Notes: generated from the sequence alone by a model not told the origin. Positions 1 to 10,428 are shown, numbered from the stretch's first letter. The stretch: 64,000 nucleotides of DNA from Candidozyma auris (GCF_003013715.1 NC_072815.1:682001-746000), one strand, 5' to 3'. A program made the numbers and translations.

Positions 1-227
1 ACTGAAATCAACACATGCCCAATATATGTATATATAGTTCCATTCATGAACCGCTTATGCAAATTCTCGTTGATGGATTCATCGGAAATTTTCGATAAAA
101 GGGTTAGATCAGAAACCCCGACTTCCTTCTTCTTGTGCAAGTCAAATTCCGCCTTTTTTATACCTGCCCTAGCCGGAGCCTCCTGCTGTTTGGCTTTAGA
201 GCGGCCTCCTCTCTTTACAATAGCCAT
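1..227 (-). CDS. MYO5: Class I myosin (Myo3/Myo5 type), N-terminal fragment
   Basis: Only the first 75 codons are in the window; the gene runs off the left edge. The start ATG is at 227 on the minus strand. The protein opens with the lysine-rich head typical of fungal myosin I ([14 protein letters not shown]) and continues into the conserved motor start, with [10 protein letters not shown] near residue 38 and [12 protein letters not shown] near residue 64. The family drives actin-patch endocytosis together with verprolin and Arp2/3. The P-loop and everything beyond it lie outside the window, so Myo3 and Myo5 cannot be told apart. CUG-clade yeasts usually carry one such gene. Confidence 0.93.
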   Translation of the reverse strand, partial: MAIVKRGGRSKAKQQEAPARAGIKKAEFDLHKKKEVGVSDLTLLSKISDESINENLHKRFMNGTIYTYIGHVLIS

Positions 228-469
228 AGTCGAGAATCGGAAAATGAAGGTAACTTAGTAGTGGTCAATATTCGCCAACTTTCCAGCTTGGTGCGCAAGG
301 TAAGATTTTGAGTAGTGTACATACCACTGATCTTAGTAGCTACGTCACACTATTGGGTTCCCGATGTAAGCCCGAAGTCATTGTCGAGGCGCATGCACGT
401 CCATACATCACGATCAATCCCGAAGAACCGATGTCTTGCTTTTTTATATTGCAAGCTGACTCCCAAAAT

Positions 470-2029
470 TTAGCTTGACCACAACCTGATCATCTTGTCC
501 TTTCCACCGGAAGCCACCTTTTTGCCATCTAAACTCCAATCGACAGAATACACCTCATCCGAATGTCCAGGAAGATCAGTCACGAGTTTCCTTGATTTTA
601 CGTCCCAGACTTTCAAAGTTGTGTCTTTTGAACAACTGACTAAAAGTCTGTTATCCGCTGACCATGCAGTTTGGTAAACGGCAGCAACGTGGCCTCTAAA
701 CGTACCCAAGAATTTTCCTGTTAATCCATCCCAAAGCTTGATGGAATTATCGAATGATGAGGATACTATATATCTGCCATCCGGTGAAAAAGCGACATGA
801 TTAACAAGCTTCTGATGCCCTGTCATTCTGCACACGGGTTTGCTAGACTTTAATGGTTCCCAAAAGTACATGGTGAAATCATCGCTTGCTGTCACTAAGC
901 GCTCACTAATCGATCCTCCCACTTTTTCAACCTTCTCATACGCTTCTTTTGCCCTCTTTCGCAATTCTTGAGCAGAAACTGTTTTCGGAGTTTGCCTCGA
1001 GGATTGATGATCGAATCCTCCTTTACGAAGAACATAGTCTGTGGATAAGGATAAATGGTTCACCCAATGTGCGTGGCTTTTAAGTGTTTGAATGCATTTG
1101 CCCATAGCGTCAACGTCCCATGCTCTAATTGTCTTATCATGAGATGCACTGTAGATGATATTGGATCCAGACCAGGCAACACAAGAAACTGCATTTGTAT
1201 GACCACTCATGGTATATAGACAAATTCTTCTGGTAGAGTCCCAGACCTTTACTGTTCCATCTTTGGATCCTGTGGCAAGCCTCGGCTTCTGACCCTCATC
1301 AACAAGGTGGAGAGGTTCCCACGCAATACTTGAGATCCACTTGTAGTGACCCAAAAGGGGCCCTCCTAAAGCTTCACCGGTGTCTGAATCCCAAAGTCTT
1401 ACTGAATTGTCCATTGATCCTGTAGCAATCATTGTCCCACAAGGAGAATAGCTCACACATAGAATCCAACTTGAATGTCCCTGCAACTTCTTAAAAGGAG
1501 TTTGTGTATTGCAGTCCCAGATTCTTGCTGTAGAATCACCGGCACCGGAGCACATTCTGCCGGAATCATTTGGTGCAAATTGGCAACACAAAATGGTAGA
1601 CCCATGCCCGGCTATAGCATTGTTAGATCTAGTAATGGGCCTTACTTTGAATACCGTCTGAGGAGTAAAGACAATTGTCATGAAATCCTCCGCTGACTTG
1701 TGACCAGGCTTTAAGACCGAGTGGTAAAGATCATCTACGATATCGACGAGCTCTGTCTGATTATTACTTTGAGTGCTCTCTTTGAGCAACGCAAAAGAAT
1801 ATGGTGTTGGATCGTCAGAATCTTTGTTCAAGGTGTTTAACAATTCCTCAAGTTGCTTCTCAGTTATACCTCCCGGAACTCTAAGGGATCCTCCTACCAT
1901 CTCTCCACTGTCAGCGGCCTTAAACCGTATGAGAACATTAGGAACGTCATCGGGTATTATTTTTGCTTCCTGAGATTCTTGAAGCGTTTTCTTTTGTCGT
2001 TTCGTCGGAGGAGGTATTACAGTCGCCAT
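470..2029 (-). CDS. RSA4: Ribosome assembly factor Rsa4 (Notchless, WD40)
   Basis: Nuclear 60S pre-ribosome factor whose N-terminal ubiquitin-like NLE domain is pulled by the AAA ATPase Rea1/Mdn1 to drive remodelling. An NLE region near residues 28-110 (P-N-V-L-I-R-F-K, then G-G-S-L-R-V-P-G) is followed by a propeller of WD40 repeats with many G-H...W-D pairs, and the protein ends in K-D-K-M-I-R-L-W. Length is 519 aa, close to the S. cerevisiae protein (515). I chose the ATG at 2029, which gives MATVIPPPTK like the family start. An in-frame ATG at 2092 would add 21 residues with no family match. It points away from the LRR gene at 2646. Confidence 0.96.
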   Translation of the reverse strand: MATVIPPPTKRQKKTLQESQEAKIIPDDVPNVLIRFKAADSGEMVGGSLRVPGGITEKQLEELLNTLNKDSDDPTPYSFALLKESTQSNNQTELVDIVDDLYHSVLKPGHKSAEDFMTIVFTPQTVFKVRPITRSNNAIAGHGSTILCCQFAPNDSGRMCSGAGDSTARIWDCNTQTPFKKLQGHSSWILCVSYSPCGTMIATGSMDNSVRLWDSDTGEALGGPLLGHYKWISSIAWEPLHLVDEGQKPRLATGSKDGTVKVWDSTRRICLYTMSGHTNAVSCVAWSGSNIIYSASHDKTIRAWDVDAMGKCIQTLKSHAHWVNHLSLSTDYVLRKGGFDHQSSRQTPKTVSAQELRKRAKEAYEKVEKVGGSISERLVTASDDFTMYFWEPLKSSKPVCRMTGHQKLVNHVAFSPDGRYIVSSSFDNSIKLWDGLTGKFLGTFRGHVAAVYQTAWSADNRLLVSCSKDTTLKVWDVKSRKLVTDLPGHSDEVYSVDWSLDGKKVASGGKDKMIRLWSS

Positions 2030-2645
2030 TAGAGATTTAAACAAACTTGAGAATCCTTTTTGGGGCCACCCAATGCTCATCTCGACCTGCATGAAGCATT
2101 CTTTACTCTTGTAGAGAACCTGCCACTGTATAACTTAATAAGGTAGATAATAAGAACTGCAACTTCGCTAAACTGACTCTGATATGGAATAATCATGAAA
2201 GACAAAGGCTGTTTGCACAATAAGGACGATCGTATAGCGAATAACTCAGACTTGGTCCATTCTTTTAAGTCGTCTGTTAAAGACCCCTAAAAGCTTGATT
2301 GGATCATTAAACCGTTTTATCTACTATAGAGAAGTCTTTTTACATTCTTTTTATGAGCGGAAAAAGAATTTTATGAATCCGAACCCTGATTATGTCTGTA
2401 CGATGTCCTCAGCACCTGTCTTCTCTCGAAAGTGACATCGTGACGAAACTATGCAAAGAAAACGCTAATTGTTGACTCAATATTATTTTAGTCACTCAAT
2501 CACTATATCCATAGTTTTAGTTTTGTTTTCAATCCAAGTACATGAATGTAGAGCTTTTTCGGATGTCACACTTAACGGAACTGCACGTACGCTTACCCTT
2601 ATCAATTGTGGGGTTGCGCAAGAGGTCCTATCCACCATAAATATC
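2030..2645. other. Divergent intergenic region RSA4 / F-box-LRR gene
   Basis: Promoter region for two genes read outwards. It is AT-rich. The frame of the plus-strand gene stays open upstream to 2469 but has no ATG there, so I treat this part as leader. I see no RNA gene or repeat. Confidence 0.6.
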
Positions 2646-3674
2646 ATGCAATTCAGTGATCTTCCGGTCGATGTAATATGTCTCATAATCGAATATTTTG
2701 ACTTTGATAGTTTAGAAGAATTGATTCGAATGCTGGCCTTCAATCCGAGTGGAACTCTTCATAAGGTCGCTGTCAGCATCAAATACTCTAGGATACTTGT
2801 TACCAACGAATGGCAAAACCTGTTGAGATTGCTCCCAAGGGCTGCGAATATTAAGCTGATTGCATTGTTGGACAAGTACTTTCATGTATCGTTGAGCTAC
2901 TTCAGCTCGATACTCGATGACCTTGAATCAAAGTGGGACGAGAGAGTTCCTGTGAAGAAGTCAATACTTTTAGTTTTCCGATATGACCTCGCAAGCAACG
3001 AAATTAAAGAATCGATAATCAAACGATTAGTTGTTCTTCTTCAAAGAATGCCCTACACGGTGCAGCATGCGACAAGGCTTTTCTATTTGAGTGATAATAG
3101 TTGGGACCTGCGTTCTAGCTCCCCTCTCGAGGATTTACCCCTAACTACAAAGTTTCAAGAATCACTAGAATCGTTGTGTATCCATGGGACGGCTTCAGTA
3201 AATGCAGTCGACTTGTCAAAATTTTCTGGGAAAGACTTCTCCCAATACAGGCGACTTTCATCCCTTCATTTGATAAACATAGGCATCTCGAACATAAAAG
3301 ACTTGAAGCTACCCACCACAATATCTGACTTAAGGCTTTCTTGCAATAATATCCATTTCGCCGACTTTCAGTGCCTTCCTTCGCGACTCATCCTGCTTGA
3401 TTTATCGCATAATCGTCTCACGTCGATAGTAGCAAATGGTTATCCTAAGCATTTAAAAACCCTCAATCTTAAAGGAAACAGAATAGAGAATATAGAAAAT
3501 CTCCCTTCTTCAGTCGAAGATCTAAATATAGCCCTCAATGAAATCACGGGGTTGAATTTTGACCTCCCAGCCAAATTGAAATACCTTCGCTTAGATGTTG
3601 CTCAATTTTATTTGATGTCTGAATCGATTCGGCAACTATTATCCAGAAAAAAAGTTCTAGTCAAGCAAAGATGA
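2646..3674 (+). CDS. F-box-like leucine-rich-repeat protein, unassigned
   Basis: Protein of 342 aa starting at the ATG at 2646. The first residues (MQFSDLPVDVICLIIEYF) resemble an F-box, the Skp1-binding helix that tethers substrate receptors to SCF ubiquitin ligases. The C-terminal half is leucine-rich repeats of the L-x-x-L-x-L-S-x-N-x-I type, from about residue 215 to 325. This architecture is common in CUG-clade yeasts as lineage-specific F-box/LRR paralogues with no assigned substrate. The frame is open upstream to 2469 but without an ATG. It converges on the Rad55-like gene, with 32 bases between the stops. I do not recognise a specific orthologue; function as a substrate adaptor is inferred from domain order only. 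Confidence 0.72.
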   Translation: MQFSDLPVDVICLIIEYFDFDSLEELIRMLAFNPSGTLHKVAVSIKYSRILVTNEWQNLLRLLPRAANIKLIALLDKYFHVSLSYFSSILDDLESKWDERVPVKKSILLVFRYDLASNEIKESIIKRLVVLLQRMPYTVQHATRLFYLSDNSWDLRSSSPLEDLPLTTKFQESLESLCIHGTASVNAVDLSKFSGKDFSQYRRLSSLHLINIGISNIKDLKLPTTISDLRLSCNNIHFADFQCLPSRLILLDLSHNRLTSIVANGYPKHLKTLNLKGNRIENIENLPSSVEDLNIALNEITGLNFDLPAKLKYLRLDVAQFYLMSESIRQLLSRKKVLVKQR

Positions 3675-3706
3675 ACACTTATTCATGCCACGAATCGCCT
3701 TCCGAC

Positions 3707-5008
3707 TTATTCTTCAAAGATTGTACCCGTCAGTTCCACATCTGAACCCTCGATAACCAGCGAAATTGCGAGCGTTCCGTTTTCATCGCTCCAGTAATTC
3801 GACACCTGCTTTACTGGTGAGGACGGGATGTTAGGCACTTTTGGCCTTTTACTCGATCTCTCGGAGGATGGCCTTAGCAGCTGCTGTGTTAGTAATATTG
3901 ATTCTTCTAAGTAATTGCTAAGGTCTCCATCATTACTCTCTTGAAGATCAATTAACCAGCAATTCTCTCCTGTCGTGTCCTGATAGAATTCCTCAGCAAA
4001 ATCGAAGAAAGAAGGCTCCATAATGTTCCCGGAAGCATTTTCCTTGTCAGGCTTTGCCACAGCAACGATCCGTTCTCCGTCCATATCAAAAGCTTGTGTC
4101 CCTTGACTATAATGATGGCTATTACGATAAAAATCCTTAAAAAAAAGTATTCGCTGTAGAATCTTACTGTCGTTCAAGGCAGTTGTGAAACTATTCACCC
4201 TTTTGTCATATGTGACAGGCGTGAAAAGATATCTACTACCAGAGCGAGCTCTCGTACTTGAATCTCGTATAAGTTTGGAGGAATTGTTTGCTGTCTGGCT
4301 GTCATTAGCAGATTCGGGATTGCGAAATTGTACCCTTGATTTAACATCCATACAACCCAATAATAAAATGATCAGACTATACTCGCGCAGAAACCCATTG
4401 AGGTGCTTGAACATCTCATCAACGTGTTTTTGATATTTTACTAGTGGGCTCTCCTTAAAAAGCGGTATATCTTGGTTTTGACCATTACCAAGAGTGTCTA
4501 TTCTGCCATCTCTTTTCAAGGTATTTAAAAGATCCTCATTCTTCTCAATTTCTAACTTGAGTAAAGCTTCTTCAAATGTAGCATTCAATTGATGTCGGTA
4601 AAATTCCATTACTTCGTGGAAGTTTACTATGATGACGAGAGAAGAGCGCGATAACGCTTTCATTGGGTTACATATGAAGAATGCAAGTATTTGTGCAAAC
4701 GTGGAAACCTGAAATTTCTTTATCCTAGCGTCCCAATTTTTATTATACCGTGGATGCTTAGCATACAAGCCCCATGGAAATGGATTGAACGTTTCAAGTA
4801 CGATGACATGTGAGTCCTCGCTATATTCGAGCTGTGTTACGATCATATTACACACGGTAGCAAACATAGCGTTATGAATCGGCGTAGATTGAAAGTCTAT
4901 GATTGCCCCAGAACCTGTTAGATCGATCATTGCGTCTATACTTGCAACGCCAGTGGAGATGTGAGACCACTTGGGCTTCTCAAGGCATATGTCAAAGAGT
5001 GAAACCAT
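3707..5008 (-). CDS. RAD55: Rad55-like Rad51 paralogue with degenerate ATPase motifs
   Basis: Protein of 433 aa from an ATG at 5008. The N-terminus matches the Rad55 plan: short leader, S-T-G-V-A-S-I-D-A-M-I (family S-S-G-I-T-G-L-D-E-I-L), a Walker A region, a strand ending I-V-L-E-T-F (family I-L-W-I-E-T-F), then a Walker B-like strand L-V-I-I-V-N. Rad55 works with Rad57 to stabilise Rad51 filaments in homologous recombination; S. cerevisiae Rad55 is 406 aa. The Walker A G-x-x-x-x-G-K-[ST] is absent (S-G-A-I-I-D-F-Q-S-T there) and Walker B ends in Asn. The C-terminal 200 residues are low in recognisable motifs. Assignment rests on remembered motif order, so another Rad51-like paralogue is possible. 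Confidence 0.5.
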   Translation of the reverse strand: MVSLFDICLEKPKWSHISTGVASIDAMIDLTGSGAIIDFQSTPIHNAMFATVCNMIVTQLEYSEDSHVIVLETFNPFPWGLYAKHPRYNKNWDARIKKFQVSTFAQILAFFICNPMKALSRSSLVIIVNFHEVMEFYRHQLNATFEEALLKLEIEKNEDLLNTLKRDGRIDTLGNGQNQDIPLFKESPLVKYQKHVDEMFKHLNGFLREYSLIILLLGCMDVKSRVQFRNPESANDSQTANNSSKLIRDSSTRARSGSRYLFTPVTYDKRVNSFTTALNDSKILQRILFFKDFYRNSHHYSQGTQAFDMDGERIVAVAKPDKENASGNIMEPSFFDFAEEFYQDTTGENCWLIDLQESNDGDLSNYLEESILLTQQLLRPSSERSSKRPKVPNIPSSPVKQVSNYWSDENGTLAISLVIEGSDVELTGTIFEE

Positions 5009-5760
5009 CGATCATTTGACTGGCTAAAAAGGTTTCACCCTGAGAGTGTTGTTGTAGTGATGAAAGCCAGTAACCTAGACCTTCTGAAATCTTCCCTAAG
5101 TCAATAGTATCACTGTATATCTATTTTATTTGTTTGTGTGAGCGAAAAACTGATCACTAATGCTACAACGATGTTGCGTAAATCTATTGCAGTGCGCGGT
5201 GAACCCAATATGCTTGAACCCCGTACTAAAGGACTAAATATATCTAGAAGAGATTCCACTGTCACCTTAGTAGCTTTGATTCAAGTTGTACCTACTTTCG
5301 CTTTGCAAAGATTCTGTCATCTTTTAATTACTAAGTGAAGGTGACTGTGCAGAATCTTTATTTCGACATTTTTGATAGAGGCACAGAATTTCATGGGCTA
5401 TACTGGCAGTAATTTCGCTTATTGTACCATTATTCAAAACGTAGAAAAGTAATAAAAAGAGAGAGGAAAAAAAAATGAATGAAATAAAAATTAAAAAGCC
5501 ATCTATTAATTGATCGAGACACAAAAAGCTTGAGCGAACTACCTATCTGTCCATTGTACAACATACAGGAACATTTGAGAGCGTTCAATAATAACTAACT
5601 TGGATGCCTCCTTGGACTAATATTGTGTAAGTCTACGAATTGATCAAAGCAACACTAATTATAAGTGTGATAGTTGTACCAAACATTTTCTAAACCTTGC
5701 ACCGAAGTTAGTCTATAAGATCACGCCATCTAGCAATTCAAGAAATCAATAGGCTACAGT
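5009..5760. other. Divergent promoter region, Rad55-like / SSK2
   Basis: 752 bases between two genes read outwards. It contains an A/G-rich run around 5450-5480 but no tRNA, snRNA or convincing ORF. Short open frames here lack coding character. Confidence 0.6.
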
Positions 5761-8700
5761 ATGTCAAACCAGCTGCCCACAGCTCAGAAGGATCAACTGT
5801 CGTTTCCCCTACGCCATAATGTCAGCCAAAGACAAGGTAGTTCGGGCAGACGACCGGCATTATCCAGGGGACAGTCCAATTATGCCTCAAGTCCGACATC
5901 CAATGGTACTGGTGCAAATGTTACAAGCTCCAAGTCCGGGAAACGACCCACTAGAGATCGCTCTGGAAGCGGAAGCTCCAATGCAAACACTGGTAATTCC
6001 CTTAGCTCGACTGCTTCAACCGAACAACGAAAAGCTCGTGCTAAGTCCATGAGTCAGACTCTCGCTACCAACTTACACGGCAACAATCAATACCTTGCTC
6101 AAGAGAGGGCATACTTAAGAAAACTCCGAAATCAGTGGGATGACGATTATTACACAAAAGGTATTAAGGGCGCAGATGAAGAACCAAATAAAGGTGATGG
6201 TCTCAATAATGATGATGAGGACGATGATGAAGATTTTCTGACATACGGCAACACAGATTTATTGATTGATATGGACGACGAAAAGTATCAAATAGATTAT
6301 AGTCTAGCATTCGATATCATGAAATCTGCGAACTCGACTTTGAAAATTGCAAAGTCGGAGCTGATCAGCGAAGAAACCGTCGAAGACCCAGCCGTCGTCG
6401 AACGGTTGGATTGGCAAGCAATGCTTTCCTCCGTTCTTACAGGCGATGTCGTTCGATCTGAGAAGACCAAAATCATCGATAACACAAGTGTTAATGATGG
6501 CCAGGAACCGTTTCTCCACACTAATTACAAGGAAAACCTCTGGTTTGGTATACGCGCTAAGCTTTTCAACAGAACCGAAGATGATCAGAAGAAGATAATT
6601 TATTATCGAAGAACACTTACTGATCAATTGATTGATGATATCATGAACTTCGAGATTTCGTACGATGAGAAGACTTTATCTCCACGCGACCAGGTTGTTG
6701 AGGTTTTGGAAAAATACGAAAGAGTTTGCGAGCAATGGCGTAGCCTTGAGGACATGAAACACGATAAGCCCGCCTGTCGCACAGAGGCATTTCAGAATCG
6801 GATTGACGCACTCAACGCCTGGCTTACAATCACAGATGCCATCCGCCGAGAAACACAATCATTCAAACTTTGGGTTGGAAATGACGATCTTGACATCATG
6901 AGAGGAAAGAGTGAGTTAATGATGCCCGATGAATCAAAGTTAGAGAATGACAACTTAACAAGCTCCAAGAACAAAGTCGTGAAGAAAATCTTCGAGGAGG
7001 ATAACAAATCCTTGGCTGAAAGAATGATGAAGGAAAAGGACGTCCACACAATTTTCCGCAAGCGAATTTTTATTCCTCTCGCTCCATGGATGGTCAAGTC
7101 AAAGGAAACTTATATTACACTTGGCCACATTTTTGAAACGCTCAAGCTTCCTGATTACATCCACAATCTCATTCAATTATGTCTAATACCGATGAGATTA
7201 ATAAAAGAGATCATAAATATTAGAATGAAGTATGCATTCAAACTCCAAAATCCAACATTGATGATGATTGATCAAATGATTGAGGATTTCAAATCCTATA
7301 TAACAATTGCTTTGGAAGTTAAAAATGGGATAATGAGCTACTGCAGGCCCGATGAGAACAAAACTTGGCTTATAGAGGATCTCTTTGTGAATGACATCAT
7401 CGACTTTGATAAGGTTGTTTTGCAATGTGTTCGATACTTTCTCGTCCTTCTTAATCGAAAGCTAATTGATAGCTCTAAAACACCAAATACTTTTCGAACA
7501 AATAAGGAACCTGAGGAGCTTGAGGACACTTGGAACTTTCTCAAGTATTTGGGTGAATTTATAGATGGTGGAAGCATGGTCGTTGCAGAGAATATCACTT
7601 TAATAACTCTGCGATTATGCCAAAAGCTCTTGGCTTATTTAAACAATCAGATCAAGAACCCACCCAGCTCAAGCATGAATTCTCAGGAATTGATACGATG
7701 GTACAACTCAACTACGGAAAATTTTGGTCAGTTACGAAGAAAATTAGCTCGATTTACTAGCGAATTGTCGCGCTCATTTACGAACTCAATTACATTTGAG
7801 ATTCCAACCAACAATGGAAGCCGTACAAAAGCTTTATTGGAAGCTCTCAAGAGCACAGACCATTTCCTTGTGTACACGGGAACCGTAGAGGCTCAAGGAA
7901 TGTACTTCTTTGCGAGTCCTGAATTACGAGATGACGAAGCAGAAATTCTTAGAATCATCAATGGCTCGCGTATCGGTATAGATCAATCCGATTCTTTCGA
8001 TGAGCTTGTCCGTCTTCTTAACTTGATAAGCGACTCAGGATACGATGATACAGCTACCGAGGAGCCGGTTCCGAAATTCGGTTATGTATTGGCATTATGT
8101 CCTCCTAAACCTATCGTATGGGAGGGCGATATGATAACGCTCAATATAAAGGAAGTGCCGATTTCGGACGTCAAAATTGGACAAATGTTGTTCGTAACAA
8201 ATGAGCCTTGCTATAATCTTGTTGTGATGAGGACCCGATTTGTCGAATCTGTGACTGGTGCAATGGAGGGAGGAAATGCTCTCAAAGTTGTCGAGCAACG
8301 GTCATCCTTAGCCAAAGTACACCACGAACTAACAAAAATCAACAAGATCTTCTTTAAAATGACTTTGTCGATTCTCGATTCTGTCAAAATCATTATGGAG
8401 AGGTGTAAAAGGATAATACCAAGCGGGGGCTATCAAGAGTTAGTTAACTCCTATTTCATTTATGCTCGAGACTTTGGTAAAGGATCCGTGAAGTGGGCAG
8501 ACCCGTCCAAAAAGCTGACTGTCATTATGAAGTTAATTGAGCTCTCGATTGAGTGGGTTAGCTTCATTTGCGATGACTGCATCCCTACTGATCGTAAAAC
8601 ATTCAGATGGTGCGTCTTGGCTTTGGAGTTTTCTATGGAAATGACAAGAGGATTTAATGTTTTAGTGCTCAATGAGGATCAATTCAATAAGCTACGATTA

Positions 8701-9981
8701 AAAGTTGCGCGTTGCATGTCTCTATTAATATCCCACTTTGACATAATGGGTGCTCGTTCAAGCGAGGCGGAGAAGAAGAAACTTCTCAAGTGGACGTCGC
8801 AGAGGCACAAGATCGAGAATTCCTCGGATGATGATTGTGTTCTTGCTGCGTACAGAGAGGACGTCATGAAGGAGATAGGGGAAATTGAGAAGTACAGGGC
8901 TGATGTTCAGGAGCAACTAAACTCAATTGGACGCGTCCTAGATGTTTCCGATCTGGAATATCACTTCGTTAAATTATTGGCGTCGTCATTTTCAAGTGTT
9001 TCCATCCGTTGGCAAAAAGGTAGATTCATCGGTGGGGGATCATTTGGTCAAGTTTTTGCCGCAGTTAATTTGGATACCGGTGGTGTAATGGCTGTTAAAG
9101 AAATTAGATTCCATGACAGTCAATCTATCAAGATCATTCCTTCGATAAGAGATGAAATGACTGTATTGGAGATGCTTAATCATCCAAATGTCGTTCAGTA
9201 TTTCGGTGTTGAAGTGCACAGAGACAAGGTTTACATATTCATGGAATTTTGTGAGGGTGGATCTCTCTCCGGTCTCTTAGCACATGGAAGAATTGAGGAT
9301 GAAATGGTAATTCAGGTTTATACCCTACAAATGTTGGAAGGATTAGCTTATCTACACCAGTCCGGTGTTGTCCATCGCGATATAAAACCTGAAAACATCC
9401 TTCTAGATCATAATGGTGTCATAAAATTCGTTGATTTTGGAGCCGCAAAAGTCATTGCGTCCACAGGGAAAACAAGAGGATCAGTAATTCAAGCATCACA
9501 TGCTGTGAAGAATAACCCTGAAAACCTCAATTCGATGACCGGAACTCCTATGTACATGTCCCCAGAAGTGATCACTGGTCAATCCACTGCTAAAAATGGT
9601 ATTGTTGATATTTGGTCTCTTGGCTGTTGTGTATTAGAAATGGCAACAGGGAGACGTCCTTGGGCGAATTTGGACAACGAGTGGGCAATTATGTATCATA
9701 TCGCAGCTGGTCACAAACCTCAATTGCCATCTACTGATCAATTGAGCGAAGCAGGCCGAAAGTTCCTTTCAAGGTGTTTGGAACATGATCCTGCCAACAG
9801 ACCCAGTGCAGTTGAGCTTTTAAGCGATCCATGGATCGTGCAGATCCGACAAGCTGCTTTTGGTTCCAGCGATGGTTCGACGCCTTCATCAGAGCTCGGG
9901 CCAGCTATTACACCTACGGGGGAGGTGTCAGCACCATTGAGCTCATCATCGGAGCTTGGGAATAAGCTGAGCGAGGAGTAG
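5761..9981 (+). CDS. SSK2: MAP kinase kinase kinase Ssk2/Ssk22
   Basis: 1406-aa MEKK4-type kinase of the HOG osmostress pathway; it is activated by the response regulator Ssk1 and phosphorylates Pbs2. A Ser/Asn-rich N-terminal tail is followed by an acidic stretch (near residue 155) and a long regulatory region. The C-terminal kinase domain covers about residues 1080-1355: glycine loop G-G-G-S-F-G-Q-V, ATP lysine in M-A-V-K-E-I, catalytic loop H-R-D-I-K-P-E-N, D-F-G, and M-Y-M-S-P-E. S. cerevisiae Ssk2 is 1579 aa. Only one such gene is seen here, so it may do both Ssk2 and Ssk22 jobs. The ATG at 5761 is the first in frame. Confidence 0.95.
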   Translation: MSNQLPTAQKDQLSFPLRHNVSQRQGSSGRRPALSRGQSNYASSPTSNGTGANVTSSKSGKRPTRDRSGSGSSNANTGNSLSSTASTEQRKARAKSMSQTLATNLHGNNQYLAQERAYLRKLRNQWDDDYYTKGIKGADEEPNKGDGLNNDDEDDDEDFLTYGNTDLLIDMDDEKYQIDYSLAFDIMKSANSTLKIAKSELISEETVEDPAVVERLDWQAMLSSVLTGDVVRSEKTKIIDNTSVNDGQEPFLHTNYKENLWFGIRAKLFNRTEDDQKKIIYYRRTLTDQLIDDIMNFEISYDEKTLSPRDQVVEVLEKYERVCEQWRSLEDMKHDKPACRTEAFQNRIDALNAWLTITDAIRRETQSFKLWVGNDDLDIMRGKSELMMPDESKLENDNLTSSKNKVVKKIFEEDNKSLAERMMKEKDVHTIFRKRIFIPLAPWMVKSKETYITLGHIFETLKLPDYIHNLIQLCLIPMRLIKEIINIRMKYAFKLQNPTLMMIDQMIEDFKSYITIALEVKNGIMSYCRPDENKTWLIEDLFVNDIIDFDKVVLQCVRYFLVLLNRKLIDSSKTPNTFRTNKEPEELEDTWNFLKYLGEFIDGGSMVVAENITLITLRLCQKLLAYLNNQIKNPPSSSMNSQELIRWYNSTTENFGQLRRKLARFTSELSRSFTNSITFEIPTNNGSRTKALLEALKSTDHFLVYTGTVEAQGMYFFASPELRDDEAEILRIINGSRIGIDQSDSFDELVRLLNLISDSGYDDTATEEPVPKFGYVLALCPPKPIVWEGDMITLNIKEVPISDVKIGQMLFVTNEPCYNLVVMRTRFVESVTGAMEGGNALKVVEQRSSLAKVHHELTKINKIFFKMTLSILDSVKIIMERCKRIIPSGGYQELVNSYFIYARDFGKGSVKWADPSKKLTVIMKLIELSIEWVSFICDDCIPTDRKTFRWCVLALEFSMEMTRGFNVLVLNEDQFNKLRLKVARCMSLLISHFDIMGARSSEAEKKKLLKWTSQRHKIENSSDDDCVLAAYREDVMKEIGEIEKYRADVQEQLNSIGRVLDVSDLEYHFVKLLASSFSSVSIRWQKGRFIGGGSFGQVFAAVNLDTGGVMAVKEIRFHDSQSIKIIPSIRDEMTVLEMLNHPNVVQYFGVEVHRDKVYIFMEFCEGGSLSGLLAHGRIEDEMVIQVYTLQMLEGLAYLHQSGVVHRDIKPENILLDHNGVIKFVDFGAAKVIASTGKTRGSVIQASHAVKNNPENLNSMTGTPMYMSPEVITGQSTAKNGIVDIWSLGCCVLEMATGRRPWANLDNEWAIMYHIAAGHKPQLPSTDQLSEAGRKFLSRCLEHDPANRPSAVELLSDPWIVQIRQAAFGSSDGSTPSSELGPAITPTGEVSAPLSSSSELGNKLSEE

Positions 9982-10029
9982 AGTTAAGGAGGGTCATCTA
10001 AAACAATATATATCAAAATCTTTTAAATT

Positions 10030-10428
10030 CTATACCTTAATCCCGCTGAATCTGTCTAGAACAGCCTTTATATCCTCCACGAAATCTCCCCTAATGTTTA
10101 CTTGACCGCTGACGGGGATAACTTTGACTGCATTTTTTTTCGAATCAAAGTCCTTCAATTTTTTCGTTAATTCTTCTGCAAAAAGATTAACATCACCATC
10201 AATACGCTTCACTTCAGTACTCACCTTCGTATTTTGAACTTTTTTGTAAACCGGCCAGCAGCCATTTGATGTCCTTTTGATATGGTAACGCCTGGATCGT
10301 TCAAATTCGCCATTTGGAAGGTCATCTATTGTGATATTCGAAAGAATGGGGGCAGTGTAAAGCACATTATTTTTAGAAGTAGGTGGGATCACCCGAACAG
10401 CCCGAAGTAAAAATTGACTAGACCGCAT
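10030..10428 (-). CDS. IMG2: Mitochondrial large ribosomal subunit protein mL49 (Img2)
   Basis: Small protein of the mitochondrial 54S ribosomal subunit. The core (Y-H-I-K-R-T-S-N-G-C-W-P-V-Y followed by a Lys/Arg-rich strand and K-R-I-D-G-D) matches the Img2/mL49 family, with C-terminal V-N-I-R-G-D-F. Starting at 10428 gives 132 aa beginning MRSSQFLLRAVRV, an Arg-containing, acid-free leader typical of a mitochondrial presequence. An in-frame ATG at 10512 would add 28 residues containing several basic residues, so the longer start cannot be excluded. It converges with SSK2, the stops being 48 bases apart. Confidence 0.82.
   Translation of the reverse strand: MRSSQFLLRAVRVIPPTSKNNVLYTAPILSNITIDDLPNGEFERSRRYHIKRTSNGCWPVYKKVQNTKVSTEVKRIDGDVNLFAEELTKKLKDFDSKKNAVKVIPVSGQVNIRGDFVEDIKAVLDRFSGIKV

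Noticed and set aside
5324..5524. Hydrophobic 66-codon minus-strand ORF between RAD55-like and SSK2
   Set aside because: Leu/Phe content comes from A-rich DNA; no family resemblance.
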